A stretch of 64,000 bases of DNA. It comes from Lactarius indigo. Taxonomy: Eukaryota > Basidiomycota > Agaricomycetes > Russulales > Russulaceae. The notes under the pieces were generated by a model. The model was not told the DNA's origin. It saw only the letters and a program-made list of their open reading frames with translations, and ran no database searches. Shown here one piece after another: positions 24,184-33,713 of this stretch; positions within the stretch are counted from its first letter, which is position 1, and the number at the start of each line of letters is the position of its first letter. Location: the NCBI GenBank assembly GCA_025766275.1, contig JAFKAC010000013.1:1488001-1552000 (forward strand). The letters are read 5' to 3'. The position numbers and the translations under genes were made by a program.

Positions 24184-25271
24184 ATGCCGGCACTTGCTTC
24201 CGTGAATGTAAGCACGCCCTTTTTCGAGGTACCGCAGAATGCTCTTCGCGTTCTCCTTACCGGCTATGGTGTGAGTCCCGCTCGTCCGCCTCTCCTAAAA
24301 TTTGATGGTTATATCCACCCATTACTGATTACCACCATAAGGTTAGCCCACCCTGCGACACCCTCAGAACCCGACGTGGCTCGCTATCGCACCACTCAAC
24401 AACGTTGTTTTATCTCTGGATATAGAGCCCGCATCTCCAGACCGCATGCAGATGGTCATTGATGTTGACCATCCAAATGGTTACCCATCTGATGATCCAC
24501 GGCACATACACCTTTCCACTCTGCAACTACCCCCCACGTACGATGCCGTTTTAGATTACGTGGCGGGCCTTCACGCTCGTCCGCCCATTATCCCGCCCAC
24601 CAACCCACCTACAACGTTGATAGCACCCCCACCGGAGAGCGGGTACGACTTGATATTCCACATCGGTCTTGCGGGGCGAGGTCCCTTTCGCCTTGAGCGT
24701 CTAGCGCATAAAACGGGATACAGGATGAAGGACTCATCAAACCAGCATGCACCTGTGGTGGATTTCCTTCCAGAGCCAAACACTGCCGAACCTTCTCAAG
24801 TGGAGATACTCGATCAGATGCGCGTGTCTTCGGCCAGCATGGCTATCGTAGGACCCCAGAGCCCTATCGATACGTCTGTTGATCAACCCGTGCGCGGGTT
24901 TGGCAAAGGCTATGAATCATTCGCGGAAGATCTCCACTCTACTATCGATGTTGAACATCTCGTGCTCTGCATGAAAGAACAAGGGGTTGAGGTGAGCCTA
25001 TTCACGTTCCTCCTGTCTTCCTTTTTTTTTTCTGACGTGGCAGCAGCTGTATTCATCGATGGATGCAGGCCATTGTGTGAGCGACTTCACATATTATTGC
25101 TCCCTTGCGGAGTCGCGTCGTGTGTCATTACGTCACGACAAGGGTTCGCAAACCAAAGTGCTTTTTATGCACTGCTGTCCCGTTGGCCAGCCGTTCGGCA
25201 CGGAAGAAGTCACTGAAGCGATCCAAAAGATCATTTTATGGGTGTGTAGAAACGATCCACGACTCGGATAA
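24184..25271 (+). CDS. Pyroglutamyl-peptidase I-like protein (C15) with catalytic Cys replaced by Ser
   Basis: Cytosolic cysteine peptidases of family C15 remove N-terminal pyroglutamate from peptides. Three exons join cleanly. Exon 1 (MPALASVNVSTPFFEV) ends VLLTGYG. Intron 1 ends at the TAG before CCCACCC, giving GYGPTLRHPQNPTWLAIAPL, the family's substrate-loop region. Exon 2 has YDLIFHIGLAGRGPFRLERL with the expected Glu. After the GTGAGC intron, exon 3 reads LYSSMDAGHCVSDFTYYC. The family norm is AG-x-Y-x-C-(N/D), so Ser (AGC, 25080-25082) stands at the nucleophile and a Cys lies two residues earlier. The His region is intact (VLFMHCCPVGQPFG). The C-terminus is typical (TEAIQKIILWVC) and TAA ends the gene. 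It may be inactive or have altered activity. Confidence 0.85.
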
Positions 25272-26295
25272 TGTCATCCCGCTATTCATCATATATTCGC
25301 ACCGGAGCTGTCGTATCACGGTATTTATTTTCCCTACGACCTGAGGTTCTCATTTGGGTATTGAGTTTCTTTCTCAACTGTCTTGGTTCGTCCATATTGC
25401 TACACACGTACAATGGGCAGGTATCCTTTCGGTCGTCCTTGATGCCTCCTTGCCTATCTGGAGGTCGTTTGTCGTGCAGGAATGCAGATCAAATTACAAC
25501 TTTACAGGCGTTAAAAAACGAATTGGGCATTTCGCATACGTGAATATGACGGACAATGTTCTGCCTAGCAGACGTCAAACTCCACAAAGTGGGCAAGCGT
25601 CATTTCAGAGCAGGGGATAGGACGGCGGTAGATGATGAACCATCGTGTTATGTGCGCCCTTCTGCGTACAGCATCGTACAATCATAAAACCGAGCAACAA
25701 GGACGTGGGCAGTGCAGAGGGGACGCGATTACGCTGCGGTGTCCGCAAGCGTATCTCCATCTGAGAGGAGAGATTCTCGCTTCCCTAGAACCTTCTCAAC
25801 CTAAGATAGAACACCGAAATCATTGAGTACCCAGAAAAGGTCTACGCTACGGTGGTTTCTGTTCCGGCAACGGATCGGGCGGTGATCCCGCCACTAGCGG
25901 CCTGATAGGGACAAAATATAGTGCCTGTGGCCGCGGTTGGACTGGATGGCCACGCTAACACGCAGCTCTCTGTTCGATAAATACAGTACGCCGTGCGCCT
26001 CGACGCGCCATAAATAATTAAGTTCACAGTTATTTTTGGATCGGCAAGGGAGCTTGTCGAACATCGCCTTGCACCGGAACGGTCTGCACAGCCCGCATCC
26101 GCACAAGTACCACACCCAAACGAGCTTAGCATTACTTCCCCGTTGTGTGGTTGACCCTCCGCAAACTTCAAACGCCGGTCTTCCTTAACACCCATTTGAA
26201 CGCCTTCCTTCCTTCTCCAACGACCCCTCACATCCGCCCCCAAGTCGGCGTCACCCTCTGCGACACTTTAGCTTTAACCTCCCGGGTAACTTGAC
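25272..26295. other. Intergenic region (about 1 kb)
   Basis: No gene was recognised between the pyroglutamyl peptidase and the Rho gene. Open stretches on both strands (for example minus 26243-25842) have no family resemblance, no sensible splice sites and unusual composition. It probably holds the 3' UTR of one gene and the promoter and leader of the next. Confidence 0.45.
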
Positions 26296-27338
26296 ATGTC
26301 GTCCCAAACCCCAGTGCGTGTCCCGCCTTTTCTCTGACAGTGGCCGTGGCCTCTGACTCTCGGTCCTGCGTAGCTCCGACGGAAGCTTGTCATAGTTGGC
26401 GACGGTAAGCGCGTCACTGTCCCACCTTGAACACGTTCCGAACGCTACCCCAAAGGTGCTTGTGGCAAGACATCATTATTGTGTTCCTTTGCTCTTGGGG
26501 AGTTCCCCAAGGAATATGTGAGTCGCCATTCATTGTCTGTCAACATGGCTGGTGACATTTATTTCAATGCGTCAGCAACCGAGTACGTTTGTGCTTCGGT
26601 GACAACAACCGCTGCGCACCAACTAAACACGTATCCGTAGCTATTTTTGAAAACTATGTCGCCGAAATCCGGCTGGATGGAAAAGCCGTACAGCTAGCGT
26701 TGTGGGATACCGCGTATGTTGCCTTGCTACGACTTTCATCGCACCACAAAGCTCACAGAGCTGCCCAGAGGTCAGGAAGAGTATGAGGTTAGTCCCCATC
26801 ACATGACCAGCAGCTTTTTGGAGAATAGTCTTTGACCCTCGCACAGCGGCTACGACCACTCTCCTATTCCAAATCTCATGTGATCCTCATTGCCTTTGCA
26901 ATCGACACCCCCGACTCGTTGGATAATGTCACTGTCAAGGTGCGCGTCGATCATTGCGACCGTCACTCGCGTTGTGCTGACCTCACCGTACCCTGTTGGT
27001 AGTGGATCGAGGAAGTGCGGTCTATATGTGGTCCCGTCATCCCCATCATCCTCGTGGGTTGCAAGGCAGACTTACGCCCACCCAGTAATGACCCGAATAT
27101 TGACCGATACGTGTCGCGGGCGCAGGCAGAGCGAGTCGCTCAGTCTATTGGGGCGCGCGCATACAAGGAGTGCTCGGCCCTCAAGATTGAGGGTGTAGAC
27201 GACGTGTTTGAGGCTGCTACTCGCGCGAGCATGCTGATGCGTGAAGGTGTCTCCGGCGGCACTAACGCAAGACGACGGAGCAGCATTTCTGGCGAACTTG
27301 ACGCGAGTCATGGGGGGAGGTGCTGCATCATATGTTAG
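26296..27338 (+). CDS. Rho-family small GTPase
   Basis: Membrane-attached GTPase controlling actin and polarised growth. The gene is split into at least seven exons that rebuild a full Rho protein: MSSQTP, LRRKLVIVGDG, GACGKTSLLCSFALGEFP (P-loop), then a 7-nt exon at 26576-26582. Next come TIFENYVAEIRLDGKAVQLA (switch I), WDTAGQEEYERLRPLSYSK (switch II), SHVILIAFAIDTPDSLDN and WIEEVRSICGPVIPIILVG. CKADL replaces the NKxD-type base-binding motif. KECSALKIEGVDDVFEAATR follows, and a basic, Ser-rich tail ends in the prenylation box CIIC. ATG 26296 is the only start that fits. The sequence is of the RhoA/Rho2 type rather than Rac or Cdc42; the exact orthologue is uncertain. Confidence 0.92.
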
Positions 27339-27557
27339 AGTCGGGCGTCGTCCGCATGTTAATGGACGTTGATTTATATTTTGTCTTCTTCGCCCGTGTC
27401 GTTCTCGCATGATATGTATCTCATCCCAGGCATTGGAAGCGGCTTGTGATTTAATGCACCCAGTTTACGTGGACTAGTCAAGCTTCCTTTTTGAGATCAC
27501 ACACACCCCCAGGTGAGAACGGCGACTCTGGTTCTCACACCGCAGACAGGCTCAGTC

Positions 27558-28422
27558 ATGGCGACTAACCTTACTTTCCATCCCGGTTCGCTCCTGGCAT
27601 TTCCATATTCCGACAGGTGCGCGATCGCTCACGACATCCACAGGATCCGTCGATCACCATGAAAGGGTGGATTTCCTGCAACAGAGTGGTATCACCATCT
27701 GGTTCACTGGGCTCAGCGCGAGCGGAAAGGTCGGATCAGTCCAGACTTGTGAAAAACACGGGGATCTCACTCTTAGCTCTTCGCCCCGTGACAGTCTACG
27801 ATCGCATGTGCCCTAGAGCAGCACTTGCTTCATCTCCATAAGTTTACGTATAGACTGGACGGAGACAACATTCGTTACGGACTGAACAAGGACCTTGGAT
27901 TCGACGAGAAGTCTCGCAACGAGAATATCCGCAGAATCGGCGAGGTGCGGCGTTTCGAGTTCCTTTGCGGTTTCCCCTGATAGATATCACCTTTCCCCTC
28001 GTAAGCTTAGGTCTCTAGACTGTTTACGGACGCTGCGTGCATCACGCTGACCGCGTTCATTTCACCCTACCGCGCTGATCGCGCTCTCGCTCGCAAGATC
28101 CATGAAGAAGCAGGTCTGAACTTTATGGAGGTCTTTGTCGACGCACCTCTTGAAGTCGTGGAACAACGTGACCCAAAAGGTCTTTACAAAAAGGCAAGGC
28201 TTGGCGAGATCAAAGGTGCGCGATAGGTGGTTTTAACGACGACGTTGAAGTGTTCTCAGATCAGACAATTTCCTCCTGGATGATTCAGAGTTTACAGGAA
28301 TCTCCGCACCGTACGAGCCACCGCTCGATGCAGAATTACACATCAAAACTGCTGAATGTGACGTAGAAGAGGCAGTCCGAATAATCATAGGTTATCTCCT
28401 AGAAAAAGGCTATATCATTTAG
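27558..28422 (+). CDS. Adenylyl-sulfate kinase (APS kinase)
   Basis: Phosphorylates adenosine 5'-phosphosulfate to PAPS with ATP in sulfate assimilation; cytosolic. ATG 27558 gives [11 protein letters not shown] 58-nt intron (GTTCGC...CCACAG) brings the frame to [20 protein letters not shown]. The P-loop GLSASGKS is split by an intron. [29 protein letters not shown] and [16 protein letters not shown] follow, then [20 protein letters not shown] and APYEPP. The C-terminus is [13 protein letters not shown] with TAG at 28420-28422. All five exons are in frame and the length of about 200 residues is normal. It follows the Rho gene by about 220 bp on the same strand. Fungal orthologues are named MET14 or met-16-type; the symbol is left open. 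Confidence 0.93.
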
Positions 28423-28574
28423 ACTAGTGCTCATGAGCATAGATTTGATTAGGCCGATTCTCCTTGTCCGGAGACTACTCGACAAAATTATTGATGATGC
28501 GTGTAACTTAGTATACCGGTTCATCGGAGTGGTCGTGGACGGGGGAGTATATGAGCGGTACTACAAGCTGTGTC

Positions 28575-31452
28575 TCAGCGGGCGGCTAGTGCCAGCGTGT
28601 TGTTGTCTCCATTATCTTTCAGCTCTCCGACGTTGGCGCCGGTGTCCACGTCCTCTGTTTCTTCTTCTATCCGGTCCTCGCTGGGCCGCTCCAACAATCG
28701 AGTTAGGCCCACTTCAGCCGTAAACAAGCATTGGACCAGATCGTCTACAATGCGTTCGAGCTCGGCGTGGGTCTCTTCATGGGAAAACATGAGGGCTTCA
28801 AAATCCAACTTCCGAATTTGAGGCAACGGGGGTAGAGACACGTCACGCCGGTGTGCAAGCGGAGACAAGGAAACAGGTGCCGAGGGCGAATAAGTATGTG
28901 GATCTGAACTGGTCATTGCACTATTAGATTTTTCGATGGCGCTCAGGTTCGATAACGAAGAATTCGCAGAAAGCAGATTGACACTGTCAGAGGAGGGTAC
29001 GAAAGAGGAGTACAGGTGACTTGGGGTAGGCGTGAAGGATTTCGGGTTTGAGTGCAGTGTTGTCGGGGAGGGAGGCAGGAGGTCAGACATCCCAAGTTGG
29101 TGCTCCGAGGTCAGCGCAGGAACCTGAAACAGGGTGATTGTCAACTACACACAAAGGAAATGATATGAAAAAATTACCTTCAACACGTCCTTGAGCCCTG
29201 GAACACCAGAGAGGTCGCCCACTCCGCCGGCGGAGTTTCCGCTCCGACCCCTCGCAGGCTTTGAGGACGTCTTCGTCTGCGGTACAGTAGGGAGTGTCTC
29301 CATCACTGCCAGCGATGCAAGTCTATGGAGGCTGGGCCTCCGGGATCTGTGCCCACCAGGTGATGGTCCCGCATGAGGGTCGGGCGGTACATCGTCGGCG
29401 GGCGTCGCAGAGCGAGATCTTCCTAGAACCGGCGGCACCAAACCAGGTGGAGATGGCCGTCGGGGAGCGCTAGCCGGTATTCGTGCATCGAGGGAGTGCG
29501 TGGAAGTGTGGAGGGAAACAGGGGTGTTTGATGCACCGGCTCGAGTTGGCGATATACGAGCCCGAACCCGAAGTACAGAGCTGGAGAATGATGAGTCAGA
29601 TGAGGGTGTGTGCTCGGGAAACTGGAAATCAGGGGGAAGCGGTGAATTCTGTTCTAGACTTGGGCGCGGTCCCTGCGTGCTACTTTGCGAACGTTTTCGA
29701 GAAGCGGGGCTTCTCCTCGCAGTCGCCGTAGACTTGACATCCGCTGGTGGACCGTCATCTTTGCTTATCGCGGGAAGATTTGCTTCATGTCCTGGCCTAT
29801 GGAAAACTGCTTCTAGCTCTGGGTCGCTTGGGCCCAGACGCGGATCACGACGTCCTACAAACTTTGATACAATAGTGTTATTTCCAATGGGCATAGTCTC
29901 AGACGTCGGAGAGCCGGGGGCAGTGGAAGGCCTCTCGATATGCCCTACATGTGACGATGACGAATTGCCTTGGTCTTCAAAGCCATTGATCACCTTTGCT
30001 TTCGTGCCTCGGGAAATGGTACGGGGAGGAAACGCAAATGTCGCAGTGCTTAGATTTGGACCATCTTCAAAACTACTTTCTATTCGCAAAGTCCGTCTCG
30101 CTGCTCGATCACGCGGAACAGAGGGCGGGGGTGGGGGTGGGACGACGGGCGAAGGTGGAGGGAGTGGCGAGTTGGGGATCGTAGAAGCGACTTCCTTGCT
30201 AGACGAATTGAACCCAGGGATACGGAAGGGATCTGGGACACTAGCAGTGTCACTGTCGAAGAGGTGGCGTAGGGAGGTAGGCAGTTTGGACGGCTGCGGC
30301 CGAACAGTGGCGAGATTCCCATCCTCGTTTGCGGCTTGAGGGGAGCCCGATCCGGACATATCGAAGGACCGCCCGCGCACAGTATCGAATTCCCATGGAT
30401 TCTCGTCAGACTCGAGGTTTTCAGAGCTGATATAATAGGTCAATATCCATTCTCGTAGGGCAGTGGCACGGCTCTTACTCATTCTCCTTCTCCCAGGGTA
30501 GAGGCTCTGAAAGATCCGACGGCTTGGAGCCACTCTTCTCCCAAGCACCGTACCGAAGTAACAGGTCTTTCAAGATGGTGACCGGGGCTTTCGAAGCATT
30601 TTTGATCCATCTTGTTTTCAGGAGTTCTTCTGCAGTTAGACGCTATAAGAAGTTAGTAGGAAGGATGTGAGATGTCGAGTGTTGACAAACATCGGGAGGG
30701 GACTCCGTAAGGGTGAAAGGAATGAAATCACGGAGATCTTTGCTGCCTTCATTTTCAGCCAGCCTCGGGGGTTTGACCTTTGGGATCATCTGAATCACCT
30801 TCATGTGAGCTACGCGGAAGTGAGGAGGGCTGCCTTTGATCATTTCGTAAATCATTATGCCTAGACTCCAGATGTCGGCCTTGGTGTCATACGCGGGAAC
30901 GGGTTGGGCGACTTCGGGAGCCATCCAATACGGTGTACCAATGAAGGTATTACGCTTGCTATTGGTTGTTGCCAGGAGTGCGGAAACGCCAAAGTCACAG
31001 ATCATGACCTTCCCTGATGCAGTGACTAGGACGTTGGCCGCTTTGATGTCGCGATGGATGACGTTGGACTTGTGTAGATAGTTGAGACCAATAAGAACTT
31101 CGCGCACAATGACGACAACATACTTCTCCTCTAAAGAGTTGTTGGGAGAAGACTGCATGAGACTGTAGACGCTTCCACCTTGAGCGAATTCCATCACAAT
31201 CCAGACGCGGGGACCGTCAAGATGACAGCCGTAGTATTTCGTGATGTTTGGACCATCACGAAGCTGCGTAAGGAGGGCTACCTCGCGCTGAATGCTGTCC
31301 ACGTCGTCGCCATCATCCGCGTCGAGGTCAATGATCTTCAGCGCAACTACATTTCCAGTGGCGCGGTGAATTCCCTTGTGAACGGAGCCGTATGAGCCTT
31401 TTCCAACTGTTTCGAGGCGCTGATAGAGCTCGTGGACGGAGGGCTGGGTCAT
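28575..31452 (-). CDS. STE20-like Ser/Thr kinase of the GCK-III type (Nak1/Kic1-like)
   Basis: Germinal-centre-type kinase expected to act in the morphogenesis (MOR/RAM) pathway for polarised growth and cell separation. ATG 31450-31452 (MTQPSVHELYQRLETVG) leads straight into the kinase domain: GKGSYGSVHKG, VALKIIDLD, VIHRDIKAANVLV, ICDFGVSA and the STE20 signature FIGTPYWMAPE. An intron near 30680-30640 precedes RLTAEELLKTRWIKNASK. A long Pro/Ser-rich linker covers about 30440-29180. The C-terminal exon (29130-28575) carries a conserved end segment (KLDFEALMFSHEETHAEL) found at the tail of fungal Nak1-type kinases. The frame is intact. The 178-bp gap to the eIF2B gamma gene is a shared divergent promoter. 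Confidence 0.9.
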
Positions 31453-31630
31453 AACTCAGCGGGACTACAGGATGTCATGAACCAGTGCGGAGAGCAGCAG
31501 GGGTCCGCGTGCTAATACGTTATTGAACGTGCCCGCTGCCGACCCGCGCTGTTGTTGTTCCCGTTGTCCGGCCCGGGGTCAAACCAAACCGGAAGCTGAG
31601 GATCTAATCCATGAGATTCAATCCCACAAT
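31453..31630. promoter_or_regulatory. Compact bidirectional promoter between Nak1-like kinase and eIF2B gamma
   Basis: Only 178 bp separate the two start codons on opposite strands, so both promoters and leaders must share this segment. It is GC-rich around 31530-31590. No specific element is named. Confidence 0.5.
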
Positions 31631-33519
31631 ATGGATTTCGAGGAGGCCAACGCTAAGCTCGTATCTCACGAGTTTCTTGCCGTCGTGCTGGCAGGATTTG
31701 GAAACGAGTACGTCGGAGCTCCCTAATTGATCGATCTTCTCTTTGACCACCCCTTCCAGGCTTACTCCTCTGACTAGCGATCATGGGGACGAACCATGTC
31801 CAAAGGCATTGCTCCTCGTCGCGAATAGGCCGATGATAGATTTTCCCCTGACGTGGCTCGAGCAGTCTGGTATCACAGGCATGTTTTCCGACTTGATCTT
31901 TTCGTCCTCGTCCAACATAACCTGATTTTAGAGGTGCTGCTTATTTGCCCGACGGCACATCGCCCCAGTATCTCCCACCATATCCACTCTGATACCTCTT
32001 CGTCCTCCTACCCGTCTCTCCACGTGGATGTTCAAACATACGACGAATCGCCGGACCAACCCATCGGGACTTGTGCAGTGCTCAAGCATTTCTCTAGCCG
32101 AATACAGCGTGATTTTGTTTTACTCCCATGCGACTTTGTCCCTCCAGAGGACTTGTCCCTGACCACGATACTAAACAAATACCGCATTGAGTCTAACCTG
32201 GGTGGCGCTATCGTCACCTCTTGCTGGTTAAAGGCTCGTGTTTCAGACGTGGGTGGCATACCCGATGAATGGAACCCAACTCGCACTTCCGTCCCTATTA
32301 TCTGGGACAAAAAGTCCGGCACCCTTCTCCACGTTGACACGCCGGACGATCGTGATCGCAATGCTGACGAGCTTGAGATTCGAATGTCTTTACTTTCTCG
32401 GTCTGTATCTTCTCATGAAAAGGCAGGTTAACTGACCCCGATCTCGAAGATATCCTATAGCATCCCTATCGTCCCGATATACAGACTCTCACGTATATGT
32501 TTGCAAGCGATCAATTCTCGATGTTCTTCACCAAAAGTCGACGTTTGACTCTTTTCGAGAAGATTTCTTACCTTGGTTGTGCAAAATTCAATATCAGAAG
32601 ACAAAACAGGAGAAGTACGGTCGAGGTTGTCGTCTCTGTTTATCGTCTGCATAATGCATTGACCATCTCCTCACCAGTGTTAAGGTCTACCGGGGCTAAG
32701 GCAACACATGATCTGGCGCTCCGGCATTCCACCCTGTTCAGTGGTTCGATCCGTGCTCAAGATCCATCGTCAAGAGATTCCAGCTCCCCGTCCTTGAAGC
32801 CGATTCCGTTTTCAGTTCCGTCATCTCCTACACACCCAAAAATCGGCGACGAGCCATTGGAGAGCTTCAGGATTGGACTTGTAATACATGATACAGGTTT
32901 TGTTGGAAGGGTGAACAACGTCGCAACTCTCTTCGAGGTGAACAGACAGGTGTGCTTGGTTGTAAGCATGATCTGTGGACGAAAATTGATAGCAAACGAA
33001 GTTCCTCAGCAGAGCGAATTATGCACTGCCCACAGACCCGGAGAACCGGGCGCTCATTGATGCCAAATCTCAAATTTCACTGGATTCGATGATTGGGACT
33101 TCTACGAAGATCGGCGAAAGAACTACAATTAAGCGCTCTGTCATAGGTCGACATTGCGTGATTGGAAAAACGGCGCGTGTTATTGGCTGTGTGCTGCTGG
33201 ATCATTGTGTCGTCGGAGATGGGTAACAATTTCGACGCTCTGGTTTCTGAGAAACTCACCAAGGTATTCTCAGTGCTAAACTTGAAGCATGCATTTTGGG
33301 CAGGAATACAAAGGTAGGCGCCAAAGCAGAGCTATTGCGAAGCTTGACACAGGCGGGATATGAAGTTGATGCTGGGGGTACGAACACTTTGCTTGACTTG
33401 TCGCGTTTTGTGCTGAATGAGGCTATGTAGCGACAATCCGGGGTGAGAGGTTAGAGGTATCAGACTGGACAGAACATCCTCAGTCATCCACCGACGATGA
33501 AGTGTCCGAAGAAGAATAA
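31631..33519 (+). CDS. GCD1: Translation initiation factor eIF2B subunit gamma
   Basis: Subunit of the guanine-nucleotide exchange factor for eIF2; cytosolic. ATG 31631 gives MDFEEANAKLVSHEFLAVVL, the usual start. The N-terminal nucleotidyltransferase-like domain is clear (GDEPCPKALLLVANRPMIDF, WLEQSGIT, FVLLPCDFVPPEDLSL). Later exons give DSHVYVCKRSILDVLHQK and FLPWLCKIQYQK. The left-handed beta-helix repeats follow (STKIGERTTIKRSVIGRHCV, GCVLLDHCVVGDG, ACILGRNTKVGAKAEL). The acidic tail ends SSTDDEVSEEE with TAA at 33517-33519. The intron at 31879-31931 starts with GC rather than GT; using it keeps the conserved SGITEVLLIC. The symbol follows the yeast orthologue. Confidence 0.9.
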
Positions 33520-33713
33520 CTGTAATTCTGTATTTTTTTTGTTTTTATTTTGAGAAGATAGATACTGTGCCTGTACCGTGACGCGTTCTGAGCGCGTCGA
33601 ACGCGGTTGTGGCAGTGGGCGCGCGTCATGTGATGTATGAGTGAGCCCTACATCGGCCAACTCGACTCTGAATTGTCGCTACGGTCCTGTTCTCTTCCCC
33701 TCAAGCCCGACCC

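Noticed and set aside
25271..25620. Plus-strand hydrophobic open stretches after the pyroglutamyl peptidase gene
   Set aside because: They overlap in two frames, start inside or at the stop of the real gene and show no conserved pattern. Probably 3' UTR.
25842..26243. Minus-strand open stretch of about 130 codons upstream of the Rho gene
   Set aside because: No recognisable motif. It lies where the Rho promoter and leader should be, and its composition is unlike the real genes.
29500..30339. Long plus-strand open frame of about 280 codons
   Set aside because: It is antisense to the Pro/Ser-rich linker of the Nak1-like kinase, whose frame is supported by kinase and C-terminal motifs.
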